A stretch of 64,000 bases of DNA, taken from contig CAMJRR010000007.1 in assembly GCA_946408345.1 (NCBI GenBank), positions 1-64,000 of the forward strand, read 5' to 3'. The DNA comes from an uncultured Bacteroidales bacterium. GTDB taxonomy: Bacteria; Bacteroidota; Bacteroidia; Bacteroidales; F082. Positions 28,933 to 39,388 of the stretch are shown one piece after another. The number at the start of each line of letters is the position of its first letter. Within the stretch, counting starts at the first letter, position 1. The notes beneath the pieces were generated by a model. That model saw nothing but the letters and a program-made list of their open reading frames with translations. It searched no databases and had not been told where the DNA came from. The translations under genes were made by a program, and so were the position numbers.

Positions 28933-28990
28933 ATCCTTGAATCTTGAATCTTTGAATCTTGAATCCTGAATCTTTGAATTTTGAATCAGA
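28922..28990. repeat. Tandem TTGAATCT-type simple repeat
   Basis: aatccTTGAATCTTGAATCTTTGAATCTTGAATCCTGAATCTTTGAATTTTGAATC. Confidence 0.7.
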
Positions 28991-28991
28991 C

Positions 28992-29240
28992 ATGAAATAC
29001 ACTTACCGAACCCAAGGCACATGCAGCCAAGCCATTGAGTTTGAAATCGAGGACGGCATCTTGAAGAATGTGCAGTTCTATGGTGGCTGCAACGGCAACA
29101 CGCAAGGCGTAAGCGCATTGGTGGATGGCATGAAAGTTGATGAGGTACTCCAACGGTTGGAAGGCATCCGCTGTGGCTTCAAGAACACCTCTTGCCCCGA
29201 CCAATTATGCCGTGCCATTCGGCAGGCGTTAGAAAGTTGA
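28992..29240 (+). CDS. TSCPD domain protein
   Basis: MKYTYRTQGTCSQAIEFEIEDG...VQFYGGCNGNTQGVSALVDGM...CGFKNTSCPDQLCRAI. Confidence 0.85.
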   Translation: MKYTYRTQGTCSQAIEFEIEDGILKNVQFYGGCNGNTQGVSALVDGMKVDEVLQRLEGIRCGFKNTSCPDQLCRAIRQALES

Positions 29241-29314
29241 GAGTCTAGAGTTTTTTGTTTCACACAATTTAATTGATGCCATTACGTTATAGAACAGATT
29301 AAAAACTAACGAAT

Positions 29315-30418
29315 ATGAAGAAAAGTGTTTTATCGGTGGCTGTTTTGGCACTTGTTGTCACCCTCACCACCTTCACCAGTTGCAGAAAACCCAAGGCTGA
29401 AGACCACACTCCCGCCAAGGAAGGCCTTTACTTAGGCATTGTGGGCTTCAACAGCGAACTTTACACTATGCCTCTCGGCTTGCTTAATCAGGATACCAAA
29501 CACAATTTCGAAAACTTTGTTGATGGGCTGTCGATGCAGAACGGCACCATTCTTTATCATGCTGTCAACACAGGCCTTAACAGCTTAGCTTCGGCCAAAA
29601 TTCCAGAGAATCTCATCAATGTCTCCGTGGTCACCTTTACCGATGGCCTTGACCAAGGTTCTTATGTGCTTTCCGACAGCTACAATTCGGGTAGTGAATA
29701 CTTGGCCGCCGTCAATTCGAGAATCAACAATGAACTCATTGGTGGCACCAACATCTCGGCCTATTCCATCGGCGTTCGTGGCTCTGACGTTAGCGACATC
29801 GATGGTTTCCGTAACAGCCTGAACAAACTGTCGAGCGACCCCATCCACAATGTCTTTGAGGTCAGCAATATGAACGAAGCTTCTGACAAATTTGCACAAA
29901 TTGCCCAACAGCTTTACAACCAAAGTACTTTTTATAATGTCACATTGAAGCTTCCGGCACAAGAACCCAACACGAAGATTCGTTTCACCTTCGACAACGT
30001 GTCCGATGTCAGTGAATCACAATGTTATATTGAAGGTACTTATATCCGCAATGGCAATAAAGGTCAGTTGACTGACATTCAGTATGTTGGATTGGATTGC
30101 ATGTCGGGCGTTGCCGTTACAGCCTCAACCGAAGGTATCTTCGACCTGTTCTTGTTCCAAAACCTCACCGACCTGAACGGTACGCAAATCAGCACCGACT
30201 ATGTGAAACAATGGAATTGGCTGGAGTCGACTTCGCAGTGGCAATACAACAGCGAGTTCACGCCCTCGGGTAATACCCAGACCGTTAACGAGTACAAGAG
30301 CGCGATGATTATGCTCGTGCTCGACTGTTCAAGCTCACTTGGCAGTGACTTCGTCAACATGAAGACCGCCGCCAATGGTTTCATCGAGACTTTGAGCGGA
30401 AATTACAACGGAAGATAA
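29315..30418 (+). CDS. vWA-like lipoprotein (permuted MIDAS motif order)
   Basis: Lipobox-like FTSC; NGTILYHAVNTGL, VVTFTDGLDQGS, and C-terminal MLVLDCSSSLGSDF. Confidence 0.75.
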   Translation: MKKSVLSVAVLALVVTLTTFTSCRKPKAEDHTPAKEGLYLGIVGFNSELYTMPLGLLNQDTKHNFENFVDGLSMQNGTILYHAVNTGLNSLASAKIPENLINVSVVTFTDGLDQGSYVLSDSYNSGSEYLAAVNSRINNELIGGTNISAYSIGVRGSDVSDIDGFRNSLNKLSSDPIHNVFEVSNMNEASDKFAQIAQQLYNQSTFYNVTLKLPAQEPNTKIRFTFDNVSDVSESQCYIEGTYIRNGNKGQLTDIQYVGLDCMSGVAVTASTEGIFDLFLFQNLTDLNGTQISTDYVKQWNWLESTSQWQYNSEFTPSGNTQTVNEYKSAMIMLVLDCSSSLGSDFVNMKTAANGFIETLSGNYNGR

Positions 30419-30438
30419 TCCATTTGACCATGACCATT

Positions 30439-30487
30439 GACGATGGCCACGATTGCGTTAATCACAGTTGTGGTCATCGTCTTTTTT
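30439..30487. terminator. Bidirectional terminator between convergent genes
   Basis: GACGATGGCCAC...GTGGTCATCGTCtttttt. Confidence 0.7.
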
Positions 30488-30488
30488 G

Positions 30489-33056
30489 TCACTTGTCGGA
30501 AACGTTCTTATAATGGATGCCTGCGACTTCGATCACCGTTCCATCGGCCTGCGTCCTAACAGGAATAAACCCAAAACTCCATCGTAACCCTTGATAGGTC
30601 TTCGGCACCCGGACCTCCACTTGGTTTTCTCCCTTATTCAAATGAATCTGAACGGGTTGCCGCATCCAATAGAGCTGTTCGTCAGTGTAAGGTTCTTCCT
30701 CTTCGGGCTTGCCCCAGGTGTTGAAATGGTACGCGTACTTTCCAGGTTCTTCCCATAGCTTTGGCGGCAACACCTCTTTGCCGTTCACAAAGCATTGGCA
30801 ACCGCCTTCCCAATGACCTTGCTCACCAATGCCATAACCATTACGGTTGGAACGGGCTGGCGCACAAAAGCCCAACCACACCTCAATATTCATGTCTTGG
30901 TCGGCCACAATGACCGTTTGAGCTTTTGCCAAGGCCTGTTCACCTATTATTATATAATGCGCCTGACAAAAAGCATCCAAATCGACCGCGCCACCGTAGG
31001 CCAAAAAAGACTTGTTATCATCAATCTGCACATCCCATTCCATCTGTGAATTGGCTACCCAACGCATTTTGTCTTGGTGGAAACGATTGCGGTGAATAGC
31101 CATCTTTTCCTCGAAATTGGCCAAACGCGAGCCTGCCGTAGTCAAAGGACCTGGTGGAAGGTTCTCGTTTTTGATGGTTCCGGCATTGCCGCCGTTCCAA
31201 AAACGCTCCGCGAAAGCCATCACGCCGTTAATCATACCGTTGTGCAGCGAGATGTTCTCCTTGTTATCCACGCGCACGTCGTTCCAAAGGCAGAGGATGC
31301 CTCCCAAAGCCTTGGTTGTGTCGGGGACGGTTTGCGCTGCGGCGGTGTGCAGGAAACAACGGCTTGTGAACAGCATCGGGTCGTAATAGTTCAAATAACC
31401 CACAAAAGAATCGAGATATTTCCCCGCTTTGTTTGAAGCCGCCGCATTGGAGCCTTCCGCCTCGTTCCATATCTGACGAATCACTTTGTCGGAGGCTGGC
31501 AGACCAGGATCCCATGCGATAGGCTGTCGGTCATACTTTTCCATTAGATTTTCAATCCATTGCATGAAGCCTTTCGGGTCTTCGATATGGACTTCATCCG
31601 AACCGATATGGAAGTAGGGACAGTCGCTTTTCGGGATTTCGGTGAAAAACTCTTCAAGACATTTTTCCAACACCTTTCGGCCCTGCTCGGAATCCATCGT
31701 AAAGCCGAAAGCATTCTTGAAATAGGTGGAATGCCCAGGCATGTCGATTTCAGGCACAACAGTGATTCCCCGTTCTTTAGCATAGGCTATCACCTCTCGG
31801 ATTTCATCGTATGTGTAAAACTTACCCTCGTCGCGGCCAGGCCTTTGATATTGAGGATCATTGAGTTGCGGATAAACTCTACACTCGATGCGCCATGCAG
31901 GATAATCGGTCAAGTGCCAATGAAAATAGTTCAACTTGTAGAAACTCATCAAATCGAGTGTTTCCTTCAACTTACTGATAGGCTGGTAGTTGCGCCCCGT
32001 GTCGTGCATGAAGCCTCGGAAAGGATATGAGGCCCAGTCGTGAACTTCCAGATTGGAAATGCGACAATCCTCATCCACCAACTGTGCCAAAGTACTTTGT
32101 GCCCAATAGGGATTGCCCGAAATGGTCGCCTCGCCACATTTCACCACCAAGTGGTATTCATCGGGATTATCGAAATGTGTATTGGCATCGTAAACCACCT
32201 TTCTCAGTCTTTTCCTTTTTGTGCCCAACTGCTTAAACTCTTTCGGTTCAGGGATCACATCCGTCTTGGTATCCAGCTCATAATAACGAACATAATCCAC
32301 CCGTAATTCCACAGGCAGTTTGGCCGTATCGATGTATGGAGAGCGGTCGCGGCCCAATTGTGCATCCAAAATCAGGTAAAAATCGTGTTGGCTAAAGGGG
32401 AACTGGCCATCCTCACCCTTACGAAAACGCGGATAGTTATACGTTCGCTTCCCGTTGAGGTAAAACACGAGACTATCCTGAAAGCGCTCCATTCCATACG
32501 TGTTGTATTCACCCTCGTTATACCTGGGGTAAGCCACTTGCGAAGGTCGGTTGCGCTTACCAAGATTATAGGTGTAATGGCTATGAACAGTATGGTTGAT
32601 ATAAGGATTGTCCCGAAAATGCTCCATGATGTCGATTTCACCGCCATGAGGCCAATTCAAGGAAGTGCTGGTTTGAGGCAACATCCAAATGGCAGGCCAA
32701 AAACCTTGAGCCACATCGAATTTAGCCCGCACTTCAAGACGTCCGAACCCAAAGCTTTTTTTGTGTCTGCTCCACACTCCACCTGTAAGGAACGGAGCCT
32801 TATCGTTGGGCAAAAAGTCATTCACCATGCCACGTAACACTAAATCACCATTCTCAAATGCATAAAGGCTGTCGTGCGACGACATGTGAATGGCCCAGTC
32901 AGCCTGACTGCGGTATATCTTCGACCAAACCTTGGCGTCCAAGGCTTTGGAATTGAACTCATCGTTCCAAATCAAGGCATAACGGCGATGCTCTTGTGGG
33001 TATGCCAGTTTGGCCAAACACATGAAAGCCAATATTATAAGAAAATTCTTTTTCAT
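30489..33056 (-). CDS. GH16 - GH20 two-domain glycoside hydrolase
   Basis: N-terminal GH16 motif GGEIDIMEHF; GH20 motifs FRGFMHDTGRNY, YFHWHLTDYPAWRIE, VPEIDMPGHS, HIGSDEVHI, single continuous ORF. Confidence 0.9.
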   Translation of the reverse strand: MKKNFLIILAFMCLAKLAYPQEHRRYALIWNDEFNSKALDAKVWSKIYRSQADWAIHMSSHDSLYAFENGDLVLRGMVNDFLPNDKAPFLTGGVWSRHKKSFGFGRLEVRAKFDVAQGFWPAIWMLPQTSTSLNWPHGGEIDIMEHFRDNPYINHTVHSHYTYNLGKRNRPSQVAYPRYNEGEYNTYGMERFQDSLVFYLNGKRTYNYPRFRKGEDGQFPFSQHDFYLILDAQLGRDRSPYIDTAKLPVELRVDYVRYYELDTKTDVIPEPKEFKQLGTKRKRLRKVVYDANTHFDNPDEYHLVVKCGEATISGNPYWAQSTLAQLVDEDCRISNLEVHDWASYPFRGFMHDTGRNYQPISKLKETLDLMSFYKLNYFHWHLTDYPAWRIECRVYPQLNDPQYQRPGRDEGKFYTYDEIREVIAYAKERGITVVPEIDMPGHSTYFKNAFGFTMDSEQGRKVLEKCLEEFFTEIPKSDCPYFHIGSDEVHIEDPKGFMQWIENLMEKYDRQPIAWDPGLPASDKVIRQIWNEAEGSNAAASNKAGKYLDSFVGYLNYYDPMLFTSRCFLHTAAAQTVPDTTKALGGILCLWNDVRVDNKENISLHNGMINGVMAFAERFWNGGNAGTIKNENLPPGPLTTAGSRLANFEEKMAIHRNRFHQDKMRWVANSQMEWDVQIDDNKSFLAYGGAVDLDAFCQAHYIIIGEQALAKAQTVIVADQDMNIEVWLGFCAPARSNRNGYGIGEQGHWEGGCQCFVNGKEVLPPKLWEEPGKYAYHFNTWGKPEEEEPYTDEQLYWMRQPVQIHLNKGENQVEVRVPKTYQGLRWSFGFIPVRTQADGTVIEVAGIHYKNVSDK

Positions 33057-33154
33057 AAAAACTATGTTTTATGCCGTAAAAATACGGTTTTTTCAGCTTG
33101 ATTATGCCAATTTTGTTTTAGTTTGCTATTTTTGCACCTAAATTAAAGAATTAT

Positions 33155-34747
33155 ATGCGTCGTTTCATTTTTACTCTAGTCCTTTCCTTATTGTTTGCCC
33201 CTCTTTTCGGTAATGATGGCTTCCCAAAACCACGTCTTTTTTTAAAAAAAGTCTATTTTCCAGTTATTGAGACCCCAGCTTGCTTCACAAGTACTGTTCA
33301 CGGCAAAGATTTTCTGGTTTTCATTGAACACAGTGACAGCTTAAACATCAAGGGACATTATATGGCCTTGGAAGAAACGACGACAGATACCCTCCCATTC
33401 AGGCTGGAAGCGCGAAAACGCAATGCCATCCTTTACTACAATGGCGAAAAAGAGACCTTCCGACCTCGTATTATATCAATGGACAGCATACATGCAAAAG
33501 GCTATGCCCGATTGAGTGTATTGGGGACTGCAAGATTTCACTTTGACATACACGAAGCACCTGTTTTTCAGAACTTTGAAAACAAGCGCTATCAAGACAC
33601 CTTATTTGAGGTGGAAGAAATCAACGACATCCCATACGCCAATGTGTTGGGATTTTGGTCGGAATTGGGAGATGAAACTGCTGTCAGCGACAAGGTTTTC
33701 CGAATGGGCGATGCCATAAGCGAGATTCCCTTACAGCTCCACCTCGATGTTTTCCGTCCAAAAAACGACACTTTACAAAAACGGCCATTGGTCATGCTGA
33801 TTCACGGTGGTGCGTTCTATTTCGGGTCGAAAGACGACAAGTCGATTACCCAATGGTGCCGACATTTGACTTCGATGGGTTATGTGACTGCTTCCATCGA
33901 CTATAGGATAGGATTCCTTCCCACTATGGCCAGCATAGGGCGGGCGGGCTACCGCGCTGTGCAGGATGCTCATGCCGCGATGCGTTTCTTGGTGTCTCAT
34001 CAAGATGAATACGGCATCGACACTTCCATGTTGTTTGTAGGTGGCTGCAGCGCGGGAGCCATCACTACGCTTAACCTCGCTTTCATGACTAACGAAACTC
34101 GTCCAGAATATACCTACAGCAGCTTCCTGACGCCTGACCTTGGCAGCATCGACACTTGCGGCAACGCCATCAGATGCAACTTCCGCATCAAAGGCATCAT
34201 CGACATGTGGGGCGCCATGCCCGACACTGCCCTCATGCACAACCGCAACATTCCCATCCTTGCCTTCCATGGCGATGCCGACGATATTGTCCCATACGAT
34301 TTCGACTATCCTTTTGGCGTTGCTGGTGTCCTAAAAACGATGTTGGTCGAAAAAATGTACGGGTCGTCATGCATCGTTGACCGCGCCATCAAATTGGGGC
34401 ACAAAGCACAACTGGTCACGTTTTCGGGCTATAAGCATTCACCTCACGTGGATCCTGGGACCAAAGCCTTGAACGACAACTTCTTCGTTATTCAAGACAT
34501 GATGTCAGATTTTTTCCACGAAATCATTGTACCCCAAAAACTCGAAATTGTAGAAGAAAACGATTATTACTATGTGAGACCCTATCCTTTAGCCACCAGT
34601 TGGCAAGTCGAAGGCGGCGTTATCCTTGAATCAAAAGGCAACAGAATAAACGTGGTATGGATTGACAACGCCCCAAAGCATAGTGTCACAGCATCTGCAA
34701 TCTTGCCCAAAGGCCTCGGCATAACCACAACAGAAACAATCAATTAA
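33155..34747 (+). CDS. Secreted alpha/beta-hydrolase (carboxylesterase-like)
   Basis: LVMLIHGGAFYFGSKDD; VGGCSAGAITTLNLAF; ILAFHGDADDIVPYD. Confidence 0.85.
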   Translation: MRRFIFTLVLSLLFAPLFGNDGFPKPRLFLKKVYFPVIETPACFTSTVHGKDFLVFIEHSDSLNIKGHYMALEETTTDTLPFRLEARKRNAILYYNGEKETFRPRIISMDSIHAKGYARLSVLGTARFHFDIHEAPVFQNFENKRYQDTLFEVEEINDIPYANVLGFWSELGDETAVSDKVFRMGDAISEIPLQLHLDVFRPKNDTLQKRPLVMLIHGGAFYFGSKDDKSITQWCRHLTSMGYVTASIDYRIGFLPTMASIGRAGYRAVQDAHAAMRFLVSHQDEYGIDTSMLFVGGCSAGAITTLNLAFMTNETRPEYTYSSFLTPDLGSIDTCGNAIRCNFRIKGIIDMWGAMPDTALMHNRNIPILAFHGDADDIVPYDFDYPFGVAGVLKTMLVEKMYGSSCIVDRAIKLGHKAQLVTFSGYKHSPHVDPGTKALNDNFFVIQDMMSDFFHEIIVPQKLEIVEENDYYYVRPYPLATSWQVEGGVILESKGNRINVVWIDNAPKHSVTASAILPKGLGITTTETIN

Positions 34748-34763
34748 TATCAACATTAGCATC

Positions 34764-35288
34764 ATGGAGAAAAAAGAATTGCGGGCTCAAATCAAAGCCT
34801 TGAAAAAACAACATACCAAAGAGCAACTGATGGAACAGTCGGAAAAGATTTTGGCCAAGTTGGAACAGCACCCCGATTTTATCAAAGCTGAAAAAATCAT
34901 GCTTTACAGTGCCCTGCCCGATGAAGTGCAAACCCAAGCCTTTCTCGAAAAATGGCACCTTAAGAAGACCATCATTCTACCTACCGTGGTAGGCGACGAC
35001 ATCATCCCTGTGGCCTACGGAAAAGATACCAATTTTGCAGTGGGCGACTTTAACATACTTGAACCACAAAATGAACCTTATCATGGTGATTTTGACCTCA
35101 TTATCGTTCCTGGTGTGGCCTTCGACCGCAGTGGTAACCGTATAGGACGAGGTCGTGGTTACTACGATCGCTTCCTATGCCAGCATCTTGATGTAAAACG
35201 CATCGGTATCTGTTTCGACTTCCAACTTGTCGATGAAGTGCCCACCGAGCCTTTGGACATTCGTATGGACGAAGTGCTGTCGCTATAA
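34764..35288 (+). CDS. 5-formyltetrahydrofolate cyclo-ligase
   Basis: DLIIVPGVAFDRSGNRIGRGRGYYDRFL. Confidence 0.94.
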   Translation: MEKKELRAQIKALKKQHTKEQLMEQSEKILAKLEQHPDFIKAEKIMLYSALPDEVQTQAFLEKWHLKKTIILPTVVGDDIIPVAYGKDTNFAVGDFNILEPQNEPYHGDFDLIIVPGVAFDRSGNRIGRGRGYYDRFLCQHLDVKRIGICFDFQLVDEVPTEPLDIRMDEVLSL

Positions 35289-35373
35289 GGTTTTTTGGGA
35301 TTTCTTTTCCAAATCGAGCCCGCGCATCGATTATTTGCTTATTTTTGAAGCCTTTTAAACATCATTTCAAGCT

Positions 35374-38148
35374 ATGAAAAAACACCTTTTAATGCTTTTC
35401 GCCCTACTTTTGGGCATCAACTCTATGAACGCCAATCCCGTTGACAAGGAAAAGGCCAAGAACATTGGGCAGAAATTTGCCTGCGTTAAAATCAATAATG
35501 AGTTAAACAGCAACGACTTACAATTGGTCTACACGGGTACTTCCCTGCGCGGTGAGACTTGTTTTTATGTCTTCAATGCTGGCACGACAGGTTTCGTCAT
35601 CGTATCTGCTGACGACCGTTTTCGTCCCATCGTAGGCTACTCCAACGAGGGTATCTTCGACACCGAAAACATGTCGCCTGAGCTTGCCTTCTATCTTGAC
35701 AAGATCATTGAAGCCCGCACCAGCCGTAATGCAGTCCTCTTTGACAACACCGCTCAAGAATGGGAGAGCGTGGCCACCACGGGCAAACTGATTTCACGCA
35801 ACGGAGGCCGTGGTGTAGACTTCATATGCACCACTAAATGGAACCAAGACTCGCCTTACAACCTATATGCTCCTGAAGCCAGTAGCGGTCCTGGTGGCCG
35901 TTGCTATGCAGGCTGTGTGGCCACTGCCATGAGTCAGGTGATGAAGTATTGGAACCATCCCACACATGGTACCGGTAGCCATTCATATTACTGCTATGGA
36001 TACGGCTCACTGTCAGCCAATTTCGGAGCAACCACATACGATTGGGAGCATATGCCCGACCGTCTTGGTGGTGCTTCACAAGAGGAAATTGAGGCCGTAG
36101 CACTTTTAATGTACCATTGTGGTGTCTCGGTCGACATGAACTTTTCTCCTACTGGCAGCGGTGCCAACTCTTGGGATGTACCTTACGCTATCAGACATTA
36201 CTTCTCCTACTCCAACCAATGCAGCCTCGAAGGACGTGACGAGCACTCACTCTTGGCCTGGCAGAATATGCTCAAAGAACAGTTCGACTTAGGCTGGCCG
36301 GTATACTATTCAGGTTTCAGCGAAAGCGGTGGTCATGCCTTTGTGTGCGACGGCTACGACGACGATGACCTTTTCCATTTCAACTGGGGCTGGGGGGGCA
36401 GTAGCGACGGCTGGTTCGTCATCGACGAAATCGACTATGCTGGCTGGGCTCAAGCCATAATCAATTATGTACCTTCCGATGTATACTCATACATGCCTTT
36501 GCAGCCTGAAAACCTCTCGGTTGAATCCAGCAACGATTTCGATTATGCCGCCACTTTGAGTTGGACCAATCCTACCCAAAACATCCACCTCAACAACCTC
36601 ACCACAATCGATCAAATCGTGGTGACCCGCAACGGAAAAATCGTTTACACAGAAGATAATGTGGCCCCTGGTGCCAATATGAGTTATACCGACCACTACA
36701 TCCCCACTGTTGTGGAATATAAGGTTTATGCTGTTGTCCACAATGCCAAGGGATTGCCAGCGGTTGAGAGCGAAGTCCAATTAGGTCCAACCTGCAATTG
36801 GACCGTTGAAATGACTTCATCGGACCCTCAAGGTTGGCATGATGGAGCACTTTCTTTCGTCAATGGAGCTGGCGATGAAATAGCACATGTTACCCTCGAA
36901 AATAGTGATGCCACCCGTACCATCTCATTGCCATTTGGCCATATTGACATCCTATGGAAAAAACCAAGTCAAGCCATTGATAACTTGAGTTTTAACATTA
37001 AAAATTCTGCTGGCGAAAGCAAAGTCAGTTTCCAAGGATCTGTTAGCGACATTAACAACGGCATGTTCTTCATCGCCAACAACACATGTGGCGATAAAGA
37101 TGATGAAACAGATGGTCCCATCAACCTGAAGGCCAACCTCGTTGGAGACCACGTCACCTTGACTTGGGATGGTATTGATATCCAGAATGTAATACATTAT
37201 TACATTTTCCGCGACAACATCCTCATCGCTGTTTCCGAAAGTCCTCAATACACTGATGAACAAACTACCGACGCCTTCCATAACTATTTTGTTACTGCGG
37301 TCTTTCAAAATGGTGAAACCTTGCATTCCAATGTCGACAATGTAATGCAAGAATCACCTTGTACTATTCCCACCAATTTGCATTACGAGATGGTTAATCC
37401 TTCCAAGGTGAAAATCATGTGGGACGCTCCCGAAGCCGATGGAGTTACGGGTTATTACCTCTATCGTCGCGTCAAAGGCGAAGAATTCAAGCGGATCAAG
37501 GCTCTTACTAACACTTACTACAACGACAACCTTGCCTCACAACCCAACAATCGTTACGAGTATGCCGTAACAGCTTACTATAGGGATGAAGACTGCATCT
37601 CAGGCTATGCCACAGCTATGGACAACCCAGAGATGCACTTCGTTGAAGTCAACAAGACTATCATTCCGCAGCATCTTGGCTTCTATATCCACGAAGGACA
37701 TGTCGTTCTGCAATGGAGTGAAGCTACTATGGCCGAAAGCTATAATGTTTACCGTAACGGCCAACTTATCGGCCATTCATCTGGCACCGATTTCGTCGAC
37801 TATACGGCTACACCTCAACAGAGCTATCATTACACTGTGACAGGCTGCACTGCTTTCATCGAATCCAACCCTTCCAATATGGTTTATGTCGATTGGACGA
37901 CCAACGTCAACGAAACCAACTCGGCAGGATATACCCTCTATCCTAATCCAACAGAAGGCCAAGTCACCATCGAGACCAACGGACTTCGTCAGATTCGAGT
38001 CTTCAACGTGACAGGACAAGAGATCATCCATCAAATCTTGAATGACAACCACGCCATTATCGACCTATCATCTGAGCCTAAAGGCTGCTATTTCATTGAG
38101 ATAATGACCGAAAATGGCTGTATGACAACAAAACTCATTAGATTATAA
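35374..38148 (+). CDS. C10 (streptopain-like) cysteine peptidase with T9SS sorting domain
   Basis: GGRCYAGCVATAMSQVMKYWNHP; GGHAFVCDGYDDDDLFHFNWGWGGSSDGWF; YTLYPNPTEGQVTIETNG... C-terminus. Confidence 0.93.
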   Translation: MKKHLLMLFALLLGINSMNANPVDKEKAKNIGQKFACVKINNELNSNDLQLVYTGTSLRGETCFYVFNAGTTGFVIVSADDRFRPIVGYSNEGIFDTENMSPELAFYLDKIIEARTSRNAVLFDNTAQEWESVATTGKLISRNGGRGVDFICTTKWNQDSPYNLYAPEASSGPGGRCYAGCVATAMSQVMKYWNHPTHGTGSHSYYCYGYGSLSANFGATTYDWEHMPDRLGGASQEEIEAVALLMYHCGVSVDMNFSPTGSGANSWDVPYAIRHYFSYSNQCSLEGRDEHSLLAWQNMLKEQFDLGWPVYYSGFSESGGHAFVCDGYDDDDLFHFNWGWGGSSDGWFVIDEIDYAGWAQAIINYVPSDVYSYMPLQPENLSVESSNDFDYAATLSWTNPTQNIHLNNLTTIDQIVVTRNGKIVYTEDNVAPGANMSYTDHYIPTVVEYKVYAVVHNAKGLPAVESEVQLGPTCNWTVEMTSSDPQGWHDGALSFVNGAGDEIAHVTLENSDATRTISLPFGHIDILWKKPSQAIDNLSFNIKNSAGESKVSFQGSVSDINNGMFFIANNTCGDKDDETDGPINLKANLVGDHVTLTWDGIDIQNVIHYYIFRDNILIAVSESPQYTDEQTTDAFHNYFVTAVFQNGETLHSNVDNVMQESPCTIPTNLHYEMVNPSKVKIMWDAPEADGVTGYYLYRRVKGEEFKRIKALTNTYYNDNLASQPNNRYEYAVTAYYRDEDCISGYATAMDNPEMHFVEVNKTIIPQHLGFYIHEGHVVLQWSEATMAESYNVYRNGQLIGHSSGTDFVDYTATPQQSYHYTVTGCTAFIESNPSNMVYVDWTTNVNETNSAGYTLYPNPTEGQVTIETNGLRQIRVFNVTGQEIIHQILNDNHAIIDLSSEPKGCYFIEIMTENGCMTTKLIRL

Positions 38149-38170
38149 AATCAACAAAAAACAAAATATT

Positions 38171-39310
38171 ATGAATAGATTCATGAAATTGGCAGCCTTC
38201 GTGCTGCTGTTGGGCACGGGTTCAACACTTTTTGCCCAAGACAAAAAAGAAGAGAAAGACCCCGTCTATCAAATTACTGAGACCGTCAACGTGAAACACA
38301 CGCCCGTCGACAACCAAGGCAGCTCTGGCACATGCTGGTGCTTTGCAGGTATCGGCTTCGTCGAGGCAGAAATCCTTCGTATGTACGGCAAGGAATTCAA
38401 CCTTTCGGAGATGTTTGTCGTCCGTAATGCCTGGACGGAGAAGGTGACAAAATTCGTCCGTATGCATGGCAATAACACCCTCAGCCAAGGTGGCGAGGTG
38501 TGCGACGTGCTTTACATGATTGATAAGTATGGTATGATGCCCGAAGCCGACTACAGCGGCAAAGTCATCGGCGAGGATCGCCACGTGCACGGCGAGATGA
38601 ATGAAGTCATTTCTTCAGTAGCCCGCGCTATCATCAAAAACGGGAACAAGAAAATCTCTCCTGCCGGCCCCAAGGCAGTGCAAGGCGTTTTGGATGCCTA
38701 TCTTGGCGAAGCACCAAAAGAATTTACGGTTGATGGCAAGAAATACACGCCCAAGTCGTTTGCCGAGGCTTATCGCATCGACCCCGCTAACTACATTGAA
38801 ATCTGCTCCTTCACCAGCGAGGAATACAACAAGCCCTGCATGGTCGAAATCCCCGACAACTGGACTTGGACCCCTGCCTACAACATGCCTCTTGACAAGC
38901 TGATGGAAGCTGTCGACTATGCTCTTGAGCATGGCTATACCCTCGGTTGGGCCCAAGATGTCAGCAACAAGGGCTTTTCGGGAAAGACCGGCATTGGCAT
39001 CGTCCCCGAAGAGCCTGAAAGCGAGCAGCTTTGGAAAGAGATTGTCGCCGAGAAGAAGGTAACCGATGAAGACCACCAAAGAGCATACGACAACTGGGAT
39101 GCGGGCGATGACCATAGTATGCTGGTTGTCGGTATCGCCAAGGACCAAAACGGCAACAAATACTACAAGATCAAGAACTCATGGGGCGACAGAGGCCCTT
39201 ACCAAGGCTATTGGTACTGCTCCGAGCAATACCTGCGCCAATACACCATCTTCTTCACACTCCACAAAGACGCCCTTTCGAAGGCTATGAAGAAAGATTT
39301 GGGGCTTTGA
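38171..39310 (+). CDS. C1 family (PepC/bleomycin hydrolase-like) peptidase
   Basis: DNQGSSGTCWCFAGIGF; DDHSMLVVGIA; YYKIKNSWGD. Confidence 0.9.
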   Translation: MNRFMKLAAFVLLLGTGSTLFAQDKKEEKDPVYQITETVNVKHTPVDNQGSSGTCWCFAGIGFVEAEILRMYGKEFNLSEMFVVRNAWTEKVTKFVRMHGNNTLSQGGEVCDVLYMIDKYGMMPEADYSGKVIGEDRHVHGEMNEVISSVARAIIKNGNKKISPAGPKAVQGVLDAYLGEAPKEFTVDGKKYTPKSFAEAYRIDPANYIEICSFTSEEYNKPCMVEIPDNWTWTPAYNMPLDKLMEAVDYALEHGYTLGWAQDVSNKGFSGKTGIGIVPEEPESEQLWKEIVAEKKVTDEDHQRAYDNWDAGDDHSMLVVGIAKDQNGNKYYKIKNSWGDRGPYQGYWYCSEQYLRQYTIFFTLHKDALSKAMKKDLGL

Positions 39311-39388
39311 TTGAAATAATTTCCTAACTTTGCCACCTAATTTCAAATTTTGAATATTGAATTTTTAAATCTTTAAATCATAACAAAT

